The translations under genes were made by a program, and so were the position numbers. Positions 17,203 to 27,133 of a stretch of DNA of 64,000 nucleotides are shown piece by piece; positions within the stretch are counted from its first letter, which is position 1; the number at the start of each line of letters is the position of its first letter. Location of the stretch: positions 354,955-418,954 of the forward strand of contig NW_008705585.1 in the NCBI RefSeq assembly GCF_000186865.1. The letters are read 5' to 3'. The notes below the pieces were generated by a model that ran no database searches, was not told the DNA's origin, and worked only from the letters and a program-made list of their open reading frames with translations. The DNA comes from Aureococcus anophagefferens. Taxonomy: Eukaryota > Sar > Pelagophyceae > Pelagomonadales > Pelagomonadaceae.

Positions 17203-18990
17203 ATGCGCCTCTTGTTCGTCCTCGCCATCGGCGGCGCGTGTGGGCTGGCCCCCGGGAACGTCACGGACGACGCCGCCGTGGTCTCGGAGCGCTGGTGGGG
17301 CGGCGACGACGCCACGGACGACGTCGTCGACGACGGCGCGCGGGAGCACTTCTGCCGGGGCTCGAAGATCGCCCGCTACCGCGAGGAGACGAACTTGTCG
17401 TCGTCCTGCGCCGTCGTCGAGGCCTACTGCGGCGGCCGCGGCGAGGGCCTCTTCCAGTACATGCACCTGCGCTACTGCGCGCTCGGCGCCGCGCCGGGCG
17501 CCGCGGCCGTCGCGCTCCTGGCGCTCTGGCTCCTGCTGCTCATCTCGCTCCTCGCGACGACGGCGGACTGCTACTTCGTGCCCCAGCTCGAGGCGCTGAG
17601 CGGCTACCTGCAGCTCTCGCCGGAGGTCGCGGGCATCACGCTGCTCGCGCTCGGCAACGGCGCGCCCGACGTCTTCGCGGCGCGCGCGGCGCTCTCCGGC
17701 GGCGCGAGCGACTTCCCGCTCATGCTGAGCGACCTGTTGGGCGCGTCGGTGTTCATTTCCACGGTCGTGCTCGGGTCCGTGCTGCTCGCCGCGGACCGCG
17801 CGCGCGCCGCGTGGCGCGTCGACCGGCGCGTGTTTCTCCGCGACGTCTGCGTCTACGTCGGCGCGGTGCTGTCCATCTTCGCCGTCGCCTGCGACGGCAC
17901 GGTGGAACTCTGGGAGGCGCTGCTCTTCCTCGTCATCTACGCCGCGTACATCGCCGTCGTCGTCGTCCAGTCGCGGGCGGCCGCGCCCGTCGCGCCGGAC
18001 GCTCTTCCTCGTCATCCTGCCGCCGCGGCCGCGCCCGCGCCGCTCGACGCGCCCCTGCTCCCCGTCGACGCCGCGGCGCCGCCCAAGGTCGCCGGCGCGC
18101 CCATGGCGGGCCTCGACTGGGGCCTCGTGCGGGACGGACCCGCCTGGGCCCGGGTCCAGTTCGTCGCCGAGTACCCGTTCAGCGTCCTGCGGTGGCTGTC
18201 GATCCCCGGGAGCGACGGCGCCTGGGACCGGCGGCGCCGCGTCTTCACGGCCATGGCGCCGCCGTTCCTGGGGCTCGTGGTGACCCTCGATAGCCCCTGG
18301 GCCGACGGCAACGGCTTCGACTACGCGTTCTCGGGCGGCGCCGCGGCGCCCGCTCTGGTCGCGGCCGCGGTCGGCGCGGCCGCGTCCGCCGCCGTCTGGC
18401 TCACGACGGACGACGGCGCGCCGCCGCGCTACTACGTCCTCGTCGTCCTCGCGGCCTTCGCGTGCACGATCACGTGGCTCGACCTCGTCGCGTCGGAGCT
18501 CGTCGCCGTCATCGAGGCGCTCGGGCGGATACTAGGGGTGTCGACGTCGATCCTCGGCCTCACGGTCATCGCCATGGGCAACAGCGTCGGGGACCTCGTC
18601 GCGGACACGGCGACGGCGACGCACCTCTCGCCGCAGATGGCCGTCGCGAGCTGCTTCGGGAGCCCCCTGCTCAACGACATCCTCGGCGTCGGCGTCGCGA
18701 CGACGGCCTACGCGGCCAAGCACGACGCGCTCGCGTCGCCGCTCAACGCGCAGGACCGCGTCGCCTACGCGTTCCTCCTCGCGTCGCTCCTCTCGTCGCT
18801 CGCCGCGTTCCCGGCGCTCGGCTTCTTCGCCGAGGAGAAGAGCGCCGCGCGCGGCCGCTACCCCTACGCGCTCTTCGGCCTCTACGGCGCCTTCGCGCTC
18901 GTGTCCTGCCTCGTCGAGCTCGACGTCATCCCCCAGGACCGCATCTGCGCCCTCGGCAACGGCGGCTCCTGCCTCCGGACGTCGTCGTAA
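17203..18990 (+). CDS. Na+/Ca2+ exchanger of the NCLX/CCX (cation/Ca2+ exchanger) group
   Basis: Membrane antiporter with both alpha-repeats of the Ca2+/cation antiporter superfamily: alpha-1 ITLLALGNGAPDVFAA (residue ~150) and alpha-2 LTVIAMGNSVGDLVADTA (~455). GNGAPD followed by GNSxGD is the pattern of animal NCLX (mitochondrial) and plant CCX proteins. A signal peptide (MRLLFVLAIGGACGLA), a Cys-containing N-terminal domain ending in CGGRGEGLFQYMHLRYC, and two hydrophobic clusters separated by a Pro/Ala-rich cytoplasmic loop agree with that group. It probably moves Ca2+ out of an organelle or the cytosol in exchange for Na+ or H+. The organelle is uncertain. Single exon, 595 aa. Confidence 0.85.
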   Translation: MRLLFVLAIGGACGLAPGNVTDDAAVVSERWWGGDDATDDVVDDGAREHFCRGSKIARYREETNLSSSCAVVEAYCGGRGEGLFQYMHLRYCALGAAPGAAAVALLALWLLLLISLLATTADCYFVPQLEALSGYLQLSPEVAGITLLALGNGAPDVFAARAALSGGASDFPLMLSDLLGASVFISTVVLGSVLLAADRARAAWRVDRRVFLRDVCVYVGAVLSIFAVACDGTVELWEALLFLVIYAAYIAVVVVQSRAAAPVAPDALPRHPAAAAAPAPLDAPLLPVDAAAPPKVAGAPMAGLDWGLVRDGPAWARVQFVAEYPFSVLRWLSIPGSDGAWDRRRRVFTAMAPPFLGLVVTLDSPWADGNGFDYAFSGGAAAPALVAAAVGAAASAAVWLTTDDGAPPRYYVLVVLAAFACTITWLDLVASELVAVIEALGRILGVSTSILGLTVIAMGNSVGDLVADTATATHLSPQMAVASCFGSPLLNDILGVGVATTAYAAKHDALASPLNAQDRVAYAFLLASLLSSLAAFPALGFFAEEKSAARGRYPYALFGLYGAFALVSCLVELDVIPQDRICALGNGGSCLRTSS

Positions 18991-19026
18991 GGGGGGCGAG
19001 GCCCAGGTGACGGGCGAGGGTGGCGA

Positions 19027-19491
19027 CCTAGCAGTGACGAGATCGAGCTGTGAAGTTCACTTTTGGACGGCCTGAGAAATCAAAAGCTCGTAGCTAAATC
19101 AAAGCCCGAGCCAAACGCCGCAGGGTATACGTCCCTGGCTACCGGCTCCGTAGAAGGTAACTTGCCTTCAACTTGAAGAAAAGTATCCTAAAAAAAAGGT
19201 CGACACTTTTGAAGCCGATCAAGCTGCGTCACTGGCACGCCGAGCCGACGCGGAGCTCCTTCTTCTGAAACCGGCTAGCCGTACTACAGCCAAGATCAGC
19301 TCCGTAGAAGGTAACTTGAAGTAAAGTATCCGAGAAAAAAAAAAGTCGGACATTTCCAGGACCGGGCCGGACCGACGAGCGCCGGCGAAACTAATCAAAA
19401 GCCGGTCGAAATTAATCAAAAGCCGGTCGAAATTATTCAAAAGTTCACTTTTGTATAAAAGTCAACTCTCGCTCGATCTCGTCACTAGGGG
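19027..19491. mobile_element. AT-rich ~465-bp element with terminal inverted repeats (MITE-like candidate)
   Basis: AGTGACGAGATCGAGC at 19033-19048 is repeated in perfect inverted form at 19471-19486, and similarity continues inward (AGTTCACTTTT versus AGTTGACTTTT) and outward (CCTAG). The interior is AT-rich, unlike the genes, and contains a ~57-bp imperfect direct repeat (starting TCCGTAGAAGGTAACTTG near 19147 and 19301) and a 21-bp unit, AATCAAAAGCCGGTCGAAATT, in about three copies at 19391-19445. No coding potential or clear target duplication is seen. Confidence 0.45.
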
Positions 19492-19500
19492 CCCCTGCGC

Positions 19501-19619
19501 GACGGTGCGTGCCGCGGTCCCCGGCCACGTCCCCGGCCCGTGCCCGGGCCGTGCCCGGGGCCCCGTGCCGGGCCCGTGCCGGGCCTCCCCGGCCCGTGCC
19601 CGGCCCGGCCCGGGCCCGG
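19501..19619. repeat. G/C-only low-complexity repeat abutting an assembly gap
   Basis: The sequence is built from CCCGTGCCCGGGCC-like units with almost no A. It runs straight into the 50-N gap, so the true array is probably longer and was not assembled. Confidence 0.8.
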
Positions 19620-19669
19620 NNNNNNNNNNNNNNNNNNNNNNNNNNNNNNNNNNNNNNNNNNNNNNNNNN
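19620..19669. other. Assembly gap (50 N)
   Basis: Fifty undetermined bases between a G/C-only repeat and a 10-bp minisatellite. The length is probably a placeholder. Confidence 0.99.
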
Positions 19670-19905
19670 CTACGCTGGTGGTATGCTGGTGGGCTGCTAT
19701 GCTGGTCTTATGCGCCTGCTATGCTGGTGGTATGCGGCTGCTATGCTGGTCTTATGCGGCTGCTATGCTGGTGGTATGCGCCTGCTATGCGCCTGCTATG
19801 CGTCTGCTATGCGCCTGCTATGCGCCTGCTATGCGTCTGCTATGCGCCCGCTATGCGTCTGCTATGCGGCTGCTATGCGGCTGCTATGCTGGTGTATGCC
19901 GTGGC
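19670..19905. repeat. 10-bp minisatellite, CTGCTATGCG and variants
   Basis: About 20 copies of units such as CTGCTATGCG, CTGCTATGCT and GGTGGTATGC in tandem. The array follows the gap directly and ends ~180 bp before the glycerol-3-phosphate dehydrogenase start. Confidence 0.9.
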
Positions 19906-20083
19906 TGGTGTATGCCTGGTGGTCGGCCCCCTCTGGCGAGGCCCATGTAAGGACTCATGTAGCTGTGCATCTCGAGCGTGTGGCAACGAAAAACTTGCGA
20001 ACCAGCCACGACGTCGAGAGGTGGCGCGCGCGTGCTGCTCTCGACGCGCCGCGCGCAGCTCCGGCCGCGCAGCGATGGCCCTG

Positions 20084-22356
20084 CGCGTGCTCTCGGTGCG
20101 CCTCGCGCGCGCGCATCCGCTGGCGCGCGCGCCGTCGGCGCCGGCCGCGCGCCGCCTGAGCGTCGGCGACCCGGCGGCCGTGTCCTTCGCGGGCGCCATC
20201 GGCGCCGGGAGCCGCGACGTGCCGGGTCTCGTGGGCCTGCCGACGCGGCGCGAGCAGGTCGCGGCCCTGCGGCGCGGCGGCAACGACATGTTCGACGTGC
20301 TCGTCGTCGGTGGCGGCGCCGTCGGGAGCGGCGTGGCCCTCGACGCGCAGACGCGGGGCCTGCGCACGGCCTGCGTCGAGCGCGGCGACTTCTCGAGCGA
20401 GACGAGCAGCCGGTCGACGAAGCTCCTCTGGGCGGGCATCCGCTACATCGCGACGGCGGCCGCGGGCCTGCTCCGGGCGAAGAGCTTGCGCGACCCCGTG
20501 AGGGCCTTCCGCGACTTCGGCGGCGAGTTCATGATGGTGCTCAACTGCCACCGGGAGCGGCGCTACATGATGGAGACGAACCCCCACCTCTGCTCCTGGC
20601 AGCCCATCGCGCTGCCCTTCAGCGAGTGGTTCATCAAGCCCTACCCCTTTGGCCACGCGGCGTTCGGCTTCTTCCCGATCCTCTCGCCCCTCGTCTTCAA
20701 GCTCTACGACGCCATGTCGGCCTTCTCCTGCCCGCCGTCCTACGTCGTCGGCCGGCGCCGCGCGCGCGACATGTTCCCCCAGCTCTCGCGCGAGTCCAAG
20801 GGCATCAACTACATCCAGGTCTTCTACGAGGCGATGCACAACGACGCGCGCACGAACGTCGCCATCGCGCTGACGGCGGCGGAGAAGGGCGCCGCCGTGG
20901 CCAACTACTGCGAGGTCGTCGACCTGCTCAAGGACGACGGCGGCGTCGTGGTCGGCGCGGAGGTCCTGGACCGGGTTTCGGGCGACCGCTTCGACGTCCT
21001 CGCGAAGGCCGTCGTGCTCTGCGGCGGCCCCTTCACGGACGGCATGCGGCGGCTCGAGCGGACGGACCCGGACCGGCCCTTCGAGCCCGCGGTCCGCGGC
21101 GGCAGCGGCACGCACATCGTGCTCCCGGGCTACTACTGCCCCAAGGACATGGGCCTCTTGGACTACAACACGTCCGACGGCCGCTTCCTCTTCTTCCTGC
21201 CCTGGCTCGGCCACACGGTCGTCGGCACGACGGACAAGCAGTGCGACGCGGAGACGCTGCCGACGGCGCCCGAGGACGAGATCCAGTGGATCTTGAACGA
21301 GTGCTCCAAGTACCTGTCGCTCGACATCCGCGTGAGCCGCGGCGACGTGCTCAGCGCCTGGCGCGGCTGGCGCCCGCTCGCGTCGGACCCCCACGCGGAC
21401 CCCGACGGCCCCGTGAGCCGCGACCACATCGTGTCCTACAACGACGAAACCGGCGTCGTCTTCTGCGCGGGCGGCAAGTGGACGACGTGGCGCGAGATGG
21501 CCCAGGACGTCGTGGACAGGGTCACGGCGGAGCGGGGGCTCCGCGCGTCCAGGTGCAAGACGCGGGATCTCGGGCTCCTCGGCCGCGACGGCTGGGAGAT
21601 CACGACGCCCGTGCAGCTCGTGCAGAAGTACGGCGTCGCCGAGAGCGTCGCGGCGCACCTCGCGACGACCTACGGCGGCCGCGCCGCCGACGTCTTGGAG
21701 CTCGCGGCGCCCACGGGCCGCAACTACCCGCGCCTCGGCATACCGCTCGCGGACGGCTACCCCTACATTGAGGCCGAGGTCCGCTACGCGTGCCGCGAGT
21801 ACGCGGTGACGGTCGAGGACGTGCTGAGCCGCCGCACGCGCCTCGCGTTCCTCAATTCCGCGGCGGCGACGGACGCGATCCCGCGCGTGGCGGAGTTGAT
21901 GGCGGAGGAGCTCGGCTGGTCCGAGGCGGAGCGCGCGCGGCAGTTGGACCACGCCTACGCCTACATGGCGTCCTACGGCGGCCCCGTCGCGGACAAAGGC
22001 GCGGCGCTACGCTCCGATCCGCGACGTCCGAGGACCTGCGGCGCATCTTCGACCACATCGACGCGTCGGGCGACGGCGTGCTGCACCCGGCCGAGGTCCG
22101 CGACGCCGCGCACCTGCTGGGCTTCCCGCTCCGCGACGGCGACGAGTGGCTCGACAAGGCCTTCACGGCCATGGACCCGGACGGCAACGGCGTCGTCACC
22201 TTCGAGGAGTTCTCCGCGTGGTGGAACGGCGACTCGGAGCTCTCGGGCTACGCGCGCCGCAAGGCCGCGCTCGTCGACGAGTTCAAGCTCGACATGGCCA
22301 AGCAGCTCACGGCGCCGGGCGGCAAGAAGGCCGCCGCGGGCAACTTCCTCGGGTAA
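20084..22356 (+). CDS. GPD2: FAD-dependent glycerol-3-phosphate dehydrogenase with C-terminal EF-hands, mitochondrial (one-base frame break)
   Basis: Oxidises glycerol-3-phosphate to dihydroxyacetone phosphate and passes electrons to ubiquinone at the inner mitochondrial membrane. An Arg-rich presequence (MALRVLSVRLARAHPLAR) is followed by the FAD dinucleotide site FDVLVVGGGAVGSGVALDA (~residue 70), the ETSSRSTKLLWAGIRY segment and GKWTTWREMA, all GlpD/GPD2 signatures. Two EF-hands close the protein: DASGDGVLHPAE and DPDGNGVVTFEE, so Ca2+ control as in animal GPD2 is likely. The dehydrogenase and EF-hand parts are in different frames; the switch lies at about 21985-22030 and needs one missing base. 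With it, length is ~757 aa, normal for the family. Confidence 0.88.
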
Positions 22357-22374
22357 GTGTGTTTTTACGGCGGC

Positions 22375-22833
22375 CTAGTCGTCATCAAAGTTCCGCGCGG
22401 GCGCGAAGAGAAAGAAGACGAAGCCCGAGATGCCGCCCGTGTAGGCCGCGGACAGCGCGACCTGCCGCGGCGACCCCGTGGGCAGCGCCGCGACGAAGCC
22501 CGCCGCCAGGCCGCCGACGAGCTTGTTCAAAAAGTCGTCGCGGCCCCGGAGCTTCTCCGCGGAGCACGACGCGCCCGAAAACACGCCGAGGAAGGCCGCG
22601 AAGGAGAACGAATTGCGCGCGGCGAGGAACGTCGCGCTCCGGCAGCGCGCGGCGAGCGACGCGGGCGCCGCGGCGGGCGCCGGCGCCTTGTCCGCGGCGA
22701 CGACCATGGCCACGTCCTCGCCGAAGGCCGCCGTCCACGCGACGCCGATGATGACGCCGCGCGCCGCGCCGTCGGCCGCGCGCGACCCACAGCTCGGCGC
22801 GTAGGGGCCCGTGATCGGCGCGTCGGAGAACAT
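22375..22833 (-). CDS. Tim17/Tim22/Tim23-family membrane protein
   Basis: A 152-residue protein with four weak hydrophobic segments and Gly-rich helices typical of the Tim17 family: AARGVIIGVAWTAAFG, NSFSFAAFLGVFSGASC, NKLVGGLAAGFVAALPTG and AAYTGGISGFVFFLF. Members are inner-mitochondrial translocase subunits or relatives such as complex I subunit B14.7 and plastid OEP16. Which subgroup applies is not clear; the RxxxD signal of Tim23 is not obvious. Start at 22833 (MFSDAPITGPY) is the first good ATG. The stop is 18 bp from that of GPD2 on the other strand, an extremely tight convergent pair. Confidence 0.65.
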   Translation of the reverse strand: MFSDAPITGPYAPSCGSRAADGAARGVIIGVAWTAAFGEDVAMVVAADKAPAPAAAPASLAARCRSATFLAARNSFSFAAFLGVFSGASCSAEKLRGRDDFLNKLVGGLAAGFVAALPTGSPRQVALSAAYTGGISGFVFFLFAPARNFDDD

Positions 22834-22982
22834 GGGGCGCGTGTGGTTGCGCGCGTCGTCCGCGGCGCAGAGCGGCGGCAGCGCGCGAGGCTGCGAGCCT
22901 TGCGGCAATTCACCAAATTGAAGTATGTTGCACCCGGCGATGCCCCAACATTCGTCCACGGCGGCACAAACGACCCTCGAGC

Positions 22983-24281
22983 TTACCTCTCGACGACGGG
23001 CGTCGACGCCACGGCGAATGTCGCCGCCGCGAGCGCGGTCCCGCCCGCGAGCGCCAGGAGCGCCGCGGGCCCGCCGTGCGCGTCGAAGACGCCGCCCAGC
23101 AGCAGCGGCGTGACGACGAAGCCGACGTCGCCCGCGGAGCGGAACGCGGCGATGCCGACGCCGCGGGCCGCCGGGTCCACGAGGGCCGCCGCGTAGGACG
23201 GCAGCGTCGGCCCGAGGGCCGCCGTCGACAGGCTCCAGAGGCCGACGGCCGCGAGGAAGTGCGCGTGGTACTCGGCCCCGAGCGACACGACGCCCGCGAC
23301 GCCCGCCACCGCCAGCGCGCTGCCGAGGAGCGACGGCACGACGATGGACCGCGCGTCCTTCGCGCGGTCCGACAGGGCCGCCGCGGGTCCCACGAACGCG
23401 AGATCGCAGAGCGCCATCGCGCCGAAGAGCTTTCCCAATTCCGCCGGCGAGTAGTCGAAGACCGACGACGCGACCAGGGCCAGAAGCAAGTTGCGCCCGC
23501 CCTGGCGCAGCGCGAACGTCGCCGCGTGCGCCACGGCGGCTCCCGCGAAGCGCCCGTCCGATAGCAAGTCCCGCGTCGACGTCTCGCCCGCGCGCGCCGC
23601 CTCGGCGGTCGTCTCCGGCTTCGTCTCGGAGAGCGCGAGGCCGGCGTGCGCCGCGGAGACGACGCCCAGGGCCGCCACGGCCACGAAGGGCGCGCGCAGC
23701 GAGTACTCCGCGGCGAAGCCGCCGAGCACGGGCCCGAGCGACACGCCGCACAGGAGCGCCGCGTGGTTCATGCCGAGCACGCGGCCCCGGTTCGTCGCCG
23801 TCGCGACGTCGTTGAGGTAGGTGGCCGCCGTGCCCAGGTAGGCCGCGTTGCCCGCGCCCGCGACCATCCTCGCGGCGGCGAACGACGCCGCGTCGGGCGC
23901 GGCCGCCGACGCCGCGTGGCCGACCGCGTTGACGAGTGCGCCGCCGACGAGCAGGGGCTTGCGCCCCCACTTGTCCGCCGCGGCGCCGACGGGCACGTTG
24001 AGCGCGAGGCGCGCCATGCCGAAGGTGCTCAGCGCGACGCCGACGTCCGCGGCCGACGCGCCGAGGCTCGACGACAGCAGCGGCACGCACGGCGCCGCGA
24101 CGCCGTGGCCGAGCATCATCGTCAGCGTCGACCCGCAGACGGCGACGACGCGGCCGTCGCGCCAGGGCGCGTCCTCGTCGCGCGGCGGCGGCGGCGCGCT
24201 GCTCAGCGCGCGCCGGCCCGGGAAGCGGCCGAGCCCGGGCCGCAGCACCGACGCGAGCAGCAGCGCGCGCCGCGGCACCAT
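22983..24281 (-). CDS. Major facilitator superfamily transporter, putative organelle-targeted
   Basis: A 12-helix MFS carrier. The loop 2-3 signature is GAAADKWGRKPLLVGG, and loop 8-9 has a weaker counterpart near SDRAKDARS. Early helices contain GSTLTMMLGHGVAAPCVPLL, resembling bacterial-type multidrug/sugar MFS proteins. The N-terminus from 24281 (MVPRRALLLASVLRPGLGRF) is Arg-rich and amphipathic and could be a mitochondrial or plastid presequence. The substrate is unknown. A longer in-frame extension to 24428 is open but of non-coding character. Confidence 0.75.
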   Translation of the reverse strand: MVPRRALLLASVLRPGLGRFPGRRALSSAPPPPRDEDAPWRDGRVVAVCGSTLTMMLGHGVAAPCVPLLSSSLGASAADVGVALSTFGMARLALNVPVGAAADKWGRKPLLVGGALVNAVGHAASAAAPDAASFAAARMVAGAGNAAYLGTAATYLNDVATATNRGRVLGMNHAALLCGVSLGPVLGGFAAEYSLRAPFVAVAALGVVSAAHAGLALSETKPETTAEAARAGETSTRDLLSDGRFAGAAVAHAATFALRQGGRNLLLALVASSVFDYSPAELGKLFGAMALCDLAFVGPAAALSDRAKDARSIVVPSLLGSALAVAGVAGVVSLGAEYHAHFLAAVGLWSLSTAALGPTLPSYAAALVDPAARGVGIAAFRSAGDVGFVVTPLLLGGVFDAHGGPAALLALAGGTALAAATFAVASTPVVER

Positions 24282-24879
24282 CGCGCGCTTTTGCCGCGAG
24301 ACGGCGCGCGCGGATCGCTCGAGCTTGCCGCCAAGCTCGAGGCGCAGAGACGGCTCTACCTTGGCGCGCGCGGGTCGCACGAGCGCTGCGTCATAGTCGC
24401 CTCGCTCTCTGCCGGTAGGGGGGGTCACTGAGCCCGGGTGCTCTCCGGGCTCCGCTCCGCCCCCGCTGGCGCCTGGTTTTTGGAGGCGTCCCTGGAGCGA
24501 CTTCCCGGTTTAGTGGGGACGCGAAAATTAGGGGAACTGCGTGGGGCGCCGCCCCGCGGCGAATGCGCCGGTTTAGGGCTCCCCACTAAATCGCCCCGGC
24601 TGGAATGGGTCACAGTGCCCTGCACTTGACGGACCAGGGAGAGCGTTTTGTGAGAGCTGGGCTGCCCGTGTCGCCGCCCGTCGGCCCGGCTGTGCGCCTG
24701 CGGGCGTTTGGATTCGATTCCCCGCGCCTTGCGCCAGCCCGAATGGCCGCAGCAACCGCAGCGCTCGTCGGCGCCTAAAGCTCGCTCTGCAAGAGAGAGA
24801 CTTTGCTGGGTCCTGATCCAAACCAGGTCACCAGCGTGCTTCTATTCGCCGCGTCGACGTCTCGACAGCTTCGCGCGGT
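24282..24879. other. Spacer upstream of the MFS gene
   Basis: No gene recognised. It contains a short inverted pair, TTTAGTGGGGA near 24510 and TCCCCACTAAA near 24579, which could form an 11-bp stem around a GC-rich loop. Confidence 0.35.
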
Positions 24880-25140
24880 CTCAGAAGGTCCACGGAGGAA
24901 GGGCAAGGGCGCCAGGGACTACTACACGTGGCTCGAGGCGAAGTACTCCAAGGCCTTCTACGTCGGCGAGTCCCGCGCCTCCGGCGGGCGCCAGGACCTC
25001 GAGTTCGAGGCGTCGGTCGCCGTCTACGTGAACCGCCCTCACTACGCCAAGTTCCTGGATGTCATCCTCCCGGACCCGCAGCACAGGAACATCCTCGAAA
25101 CGTCCGCGCGTCCCCGACGCGCGTTCCGCGGAAAAAAAAC
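24880..25140 (+). pseudogene. Isolated coding-like segment, unknown family
   Basis: Between about 24895 and 25105 the plus strand has the strong third-position C/G bias of neighbouring genes and reads as an ordinary soluble protein (YYTWLEAKYSKAFYVGE, then FEASVAVYVNRPHYAKFLD and VILPDPQHRNILE). No ATG precedes it in frame and downstream residues become low-complexity. It may be an exon of a gene with unresolved structure or a gene fragment. I do not recognise the family. Confidence 0.35.
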
Positions 25141-25311
25141 GACCTCTTCTAGTACCATAACTTCGCTCAATCCGGACGGATCAGGACGAACCGAAAGTCG
25201 TTTTCGAGTTCCTACGCGGGCTCCTCGGGATAGGCGCAGTCTCGGAGCTCGGCTCGACGACGGCAAAATCCCGGGTTTTCAGTGTCGCCCCCTACTGCCG
25301 GTAACTTGATG

Positions 25312-25322
25312 TTCAAGTTGCA
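25312..25322 (+). promoter_or_regulatory. Recurrent 11-bp motif TTCAAGTTGCA
   Basis: Second exact copy of the motif (others at 3771, 31964 and 48604). It lies in the spacer after the isolated coding-like segment, 73 bp beyond the stop of the minus-strand glycosyltransferase, so here it does not mark an obvious start. Confidence 0.35.
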
Positions 25323-25394
25323 TCCGACGCGTCGAACAAGGACGCGTCCGGGAGGACATCGCGAGGAGGACCACGTCTGTGCACTTTCCTTAGC

Positions 25395-26873
25395 TCACGC
25401 GGCGGCGGCGACTTCGCCGACCTTCGCTTCCTGCGCGCCGGCGGCGGCGGCGAGCGACGCGCGGTGCTGGGCGAGCTCGACCTCGTACTCGCGCGTCATC
25501 TTTTTGACCTGGAAGAGGCGGTCGAGCTCCGCGACGACGGCCGCCGGGCCGATGTCCGTCGCACCCTCCGGGAAGTGCTCGTCCTTGACGGCCTTCGCCC
25601 GCGCGCGGTAGGGCGAGTCCGCGGCGACGAGCGCCCGAAGCTTGGCGTAGACGTCGGCGTCGGCGACGCGCTCCGGATCCCGGAGGTGGTTGTCCTTGCC
25701 CGGCGTCGGGCCGCTCGACGACGGGTCCGCCGTGTCGAGGACCAACGCGACGCCGAGGCTCGCGCAGTGCGCCGCGTTGATGGGCTGGTCGACGGCGACG
25801 GGCGTGCAGAGCATCGGCACGCCGCGCTGGAGCGCCTCGCACGTGCCGTTCCAGCCCATGTGCGTCACGAAGCACGCGGCCCGGTCGAGGAGCGGCGCCT
25901 GGGGGATGAACGCCGCGGCGACGAACCAGCCCCGCTCCGCCTCGACGTCGAAGCCCGCTTTTTCCAACGCCTTTTCGAACGTCTCGCGGTGGCAGACCTT
26001 GAGCACGACGTTCCACTCGTCTTTGCCCCGGCGCAGCGCCTTGAGGATCTCCGACAGCCCAAAGGCCGTGAGCGACTGCGTCGGGATCGACGACCCGCCC
26101 ACGAGCACCAGGGGCTTCGGCGAGTCGAGGAGCGCCGCCGCCGCGGGGTGCGCTTCGACGAAGGGTCCGCACGTCGCGTCCGACGGCGGCGAGAACGTGT
26201 GCACGTAGTGGAGCCGCGGCGATCCCGACGGGCCGCCGCACGCGCAGAGGTCCGGCGCCTCGATCGACGACGTGAAGATGCCCGCGGCGTTGTCGGCGTT
26301 CTGCGTGACGCAGGCGAAGAACTCGCCCATCATGCGGCGCGCGGACGGCACGACGCGCGTCGCGACGTAGGGCGCGACGAGCTCCAGGGGCAGCGGCATG
26401 TCCGCGCAGCCGAAGACGCCAAGCATGCCCGCGGGGCCGGGGAACGTCACGTAGTAGGGGATGCCCCGCTTGGCCAGCGCGCGGCCCGCCGCGAGCGACA
26501 TAAAGTCGACGACCCCGACGACGTCGCCCGCGTCGCGCGTCTTCAGGACGTCGTCGACCGCGGCGTCGACGGCGGCCTGGCGCGCGTCGTTGAAGCCGAC
26601 GAGGTGCATGCAACCCTTCTCCATCATGTCGGAGAAGATGGCCTCGAAGCGCGTCGGGTCGTCGTAGGCGACGGCGCCCTCGGCCTCGAAGCGCGCCGTC
26701 GCCGCCGCCGGCGCCATGGACGCGAACTGCGTCACGACGGCGTCGCGGTCGACGGCGTTGACGAGGAACTGCACCTCGTAGTCGTCGCGCGCCTGCAGCT
26801 GCGTGGCGATGCCGACGAGCGGGCTCAGGTGGCCCTGGCCCAGCATGGCGTTGAGGATGACGGTCTTGGGCAT
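25395..26873 (-). CDS. UDP-glycosyltransferase, GT1 family
   Basis: A GT-B fold enzyme. The C-terminal domain has the GT1 donor-binding (PSPG-like) region: FIPQAPLLDRAACFVTHMGW, then NGTCEALQRGVPMLCTP and VAVDQPINA, with His and Asp-Gln that contact the UDP-sugar. The N-terminal acceptor domain begins MPKTVILNAMLGQGHLSPL, with the His of GHLSP as probable catalytic base. Overall it resembles MGT/UGT enzymes that glycosylate small lipophilic molecules. Acceptor unknown. ATG at 26873 is chosen because it begins the first beta strand; a frame extension to 26933 adds no recognisable sequence. The last ~40 residues are an Ala/Glu-rich helix. Confidence 0.8.
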   Translation of the reverse strand: MPKTVILNAMLGQGHLSPLVGIATQLQARDDYEVQFLVNAVDRDAVVTQFASMAPAAATARFEAEGAVAYDDPTRFEAIFSDMMEKGCMHLVGFNDARQAAVDAAVDDVLKTRDAGDVVGVVDFMSLAAGRALAKRGIPYYVTFPGPAGMLGVFGCADMPLPLELVAPYVATRVVPSARRMMGEFFACVTQNADNAAGIFTSSIEAPDLCACGGPSGSPRLHYVHTFSPPSDATCGPFVEAHPAAAALLDSPKPLVLVGGSSIPTQSLTAFGLSEILKALRRGKDEWNVVLKVCHRETFEKALEKAGFDVEAERGWFVAAAFIPQAPLLDRAACFVTHMGWNGTCEALQRGVPMLCTPVAVDQPINAAHCASLGVALVLDTADPSSSGPTPGKDNHLRDPERVADADVYAKLRALVAADSPYRARAKAVKDEHFPEGATDIGPAAVVAELDRLFQVKKMTREYEVELAQHRASLAAAAGAQEAKVGEVAAAA

Positions 26874-27133
26874 GGCGGTGCGGCAGCGCGTCGTGGCGTT
26901 CGATGCGACGACTGCTGCGGCCTCGGCTTGCAACTAGGAGCTAGTCGGCAGCGTGTTTCGGGCGTATGTGTGATTACAGCCACATAAGTGGTGCCTCCGT
27001 GGAAAGTAGAAGTCGAAGGACATTGAATTACAAGTTTACGGCAACATAATGGTGGCGCGCCTCACCTGTGGAAGACGAAAGTCAATTGAAGGTAAACCAA
27101 ATAGCCTGGGAGGGCTACATTACAACTTCGATA

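Noticed and set aside
19670..19905. The 10-bp array as a CRISPR array
   Set aside because: There are no unique spacers between units; it is a plain minisatellite in a eukaryotic genome.
21985..22030. A tiny intron in GPD2 (GTCGCGGACAAAG)
   Set aside because: Thirteen bases are far too short for splicing; a single missing base explains the frame change better.
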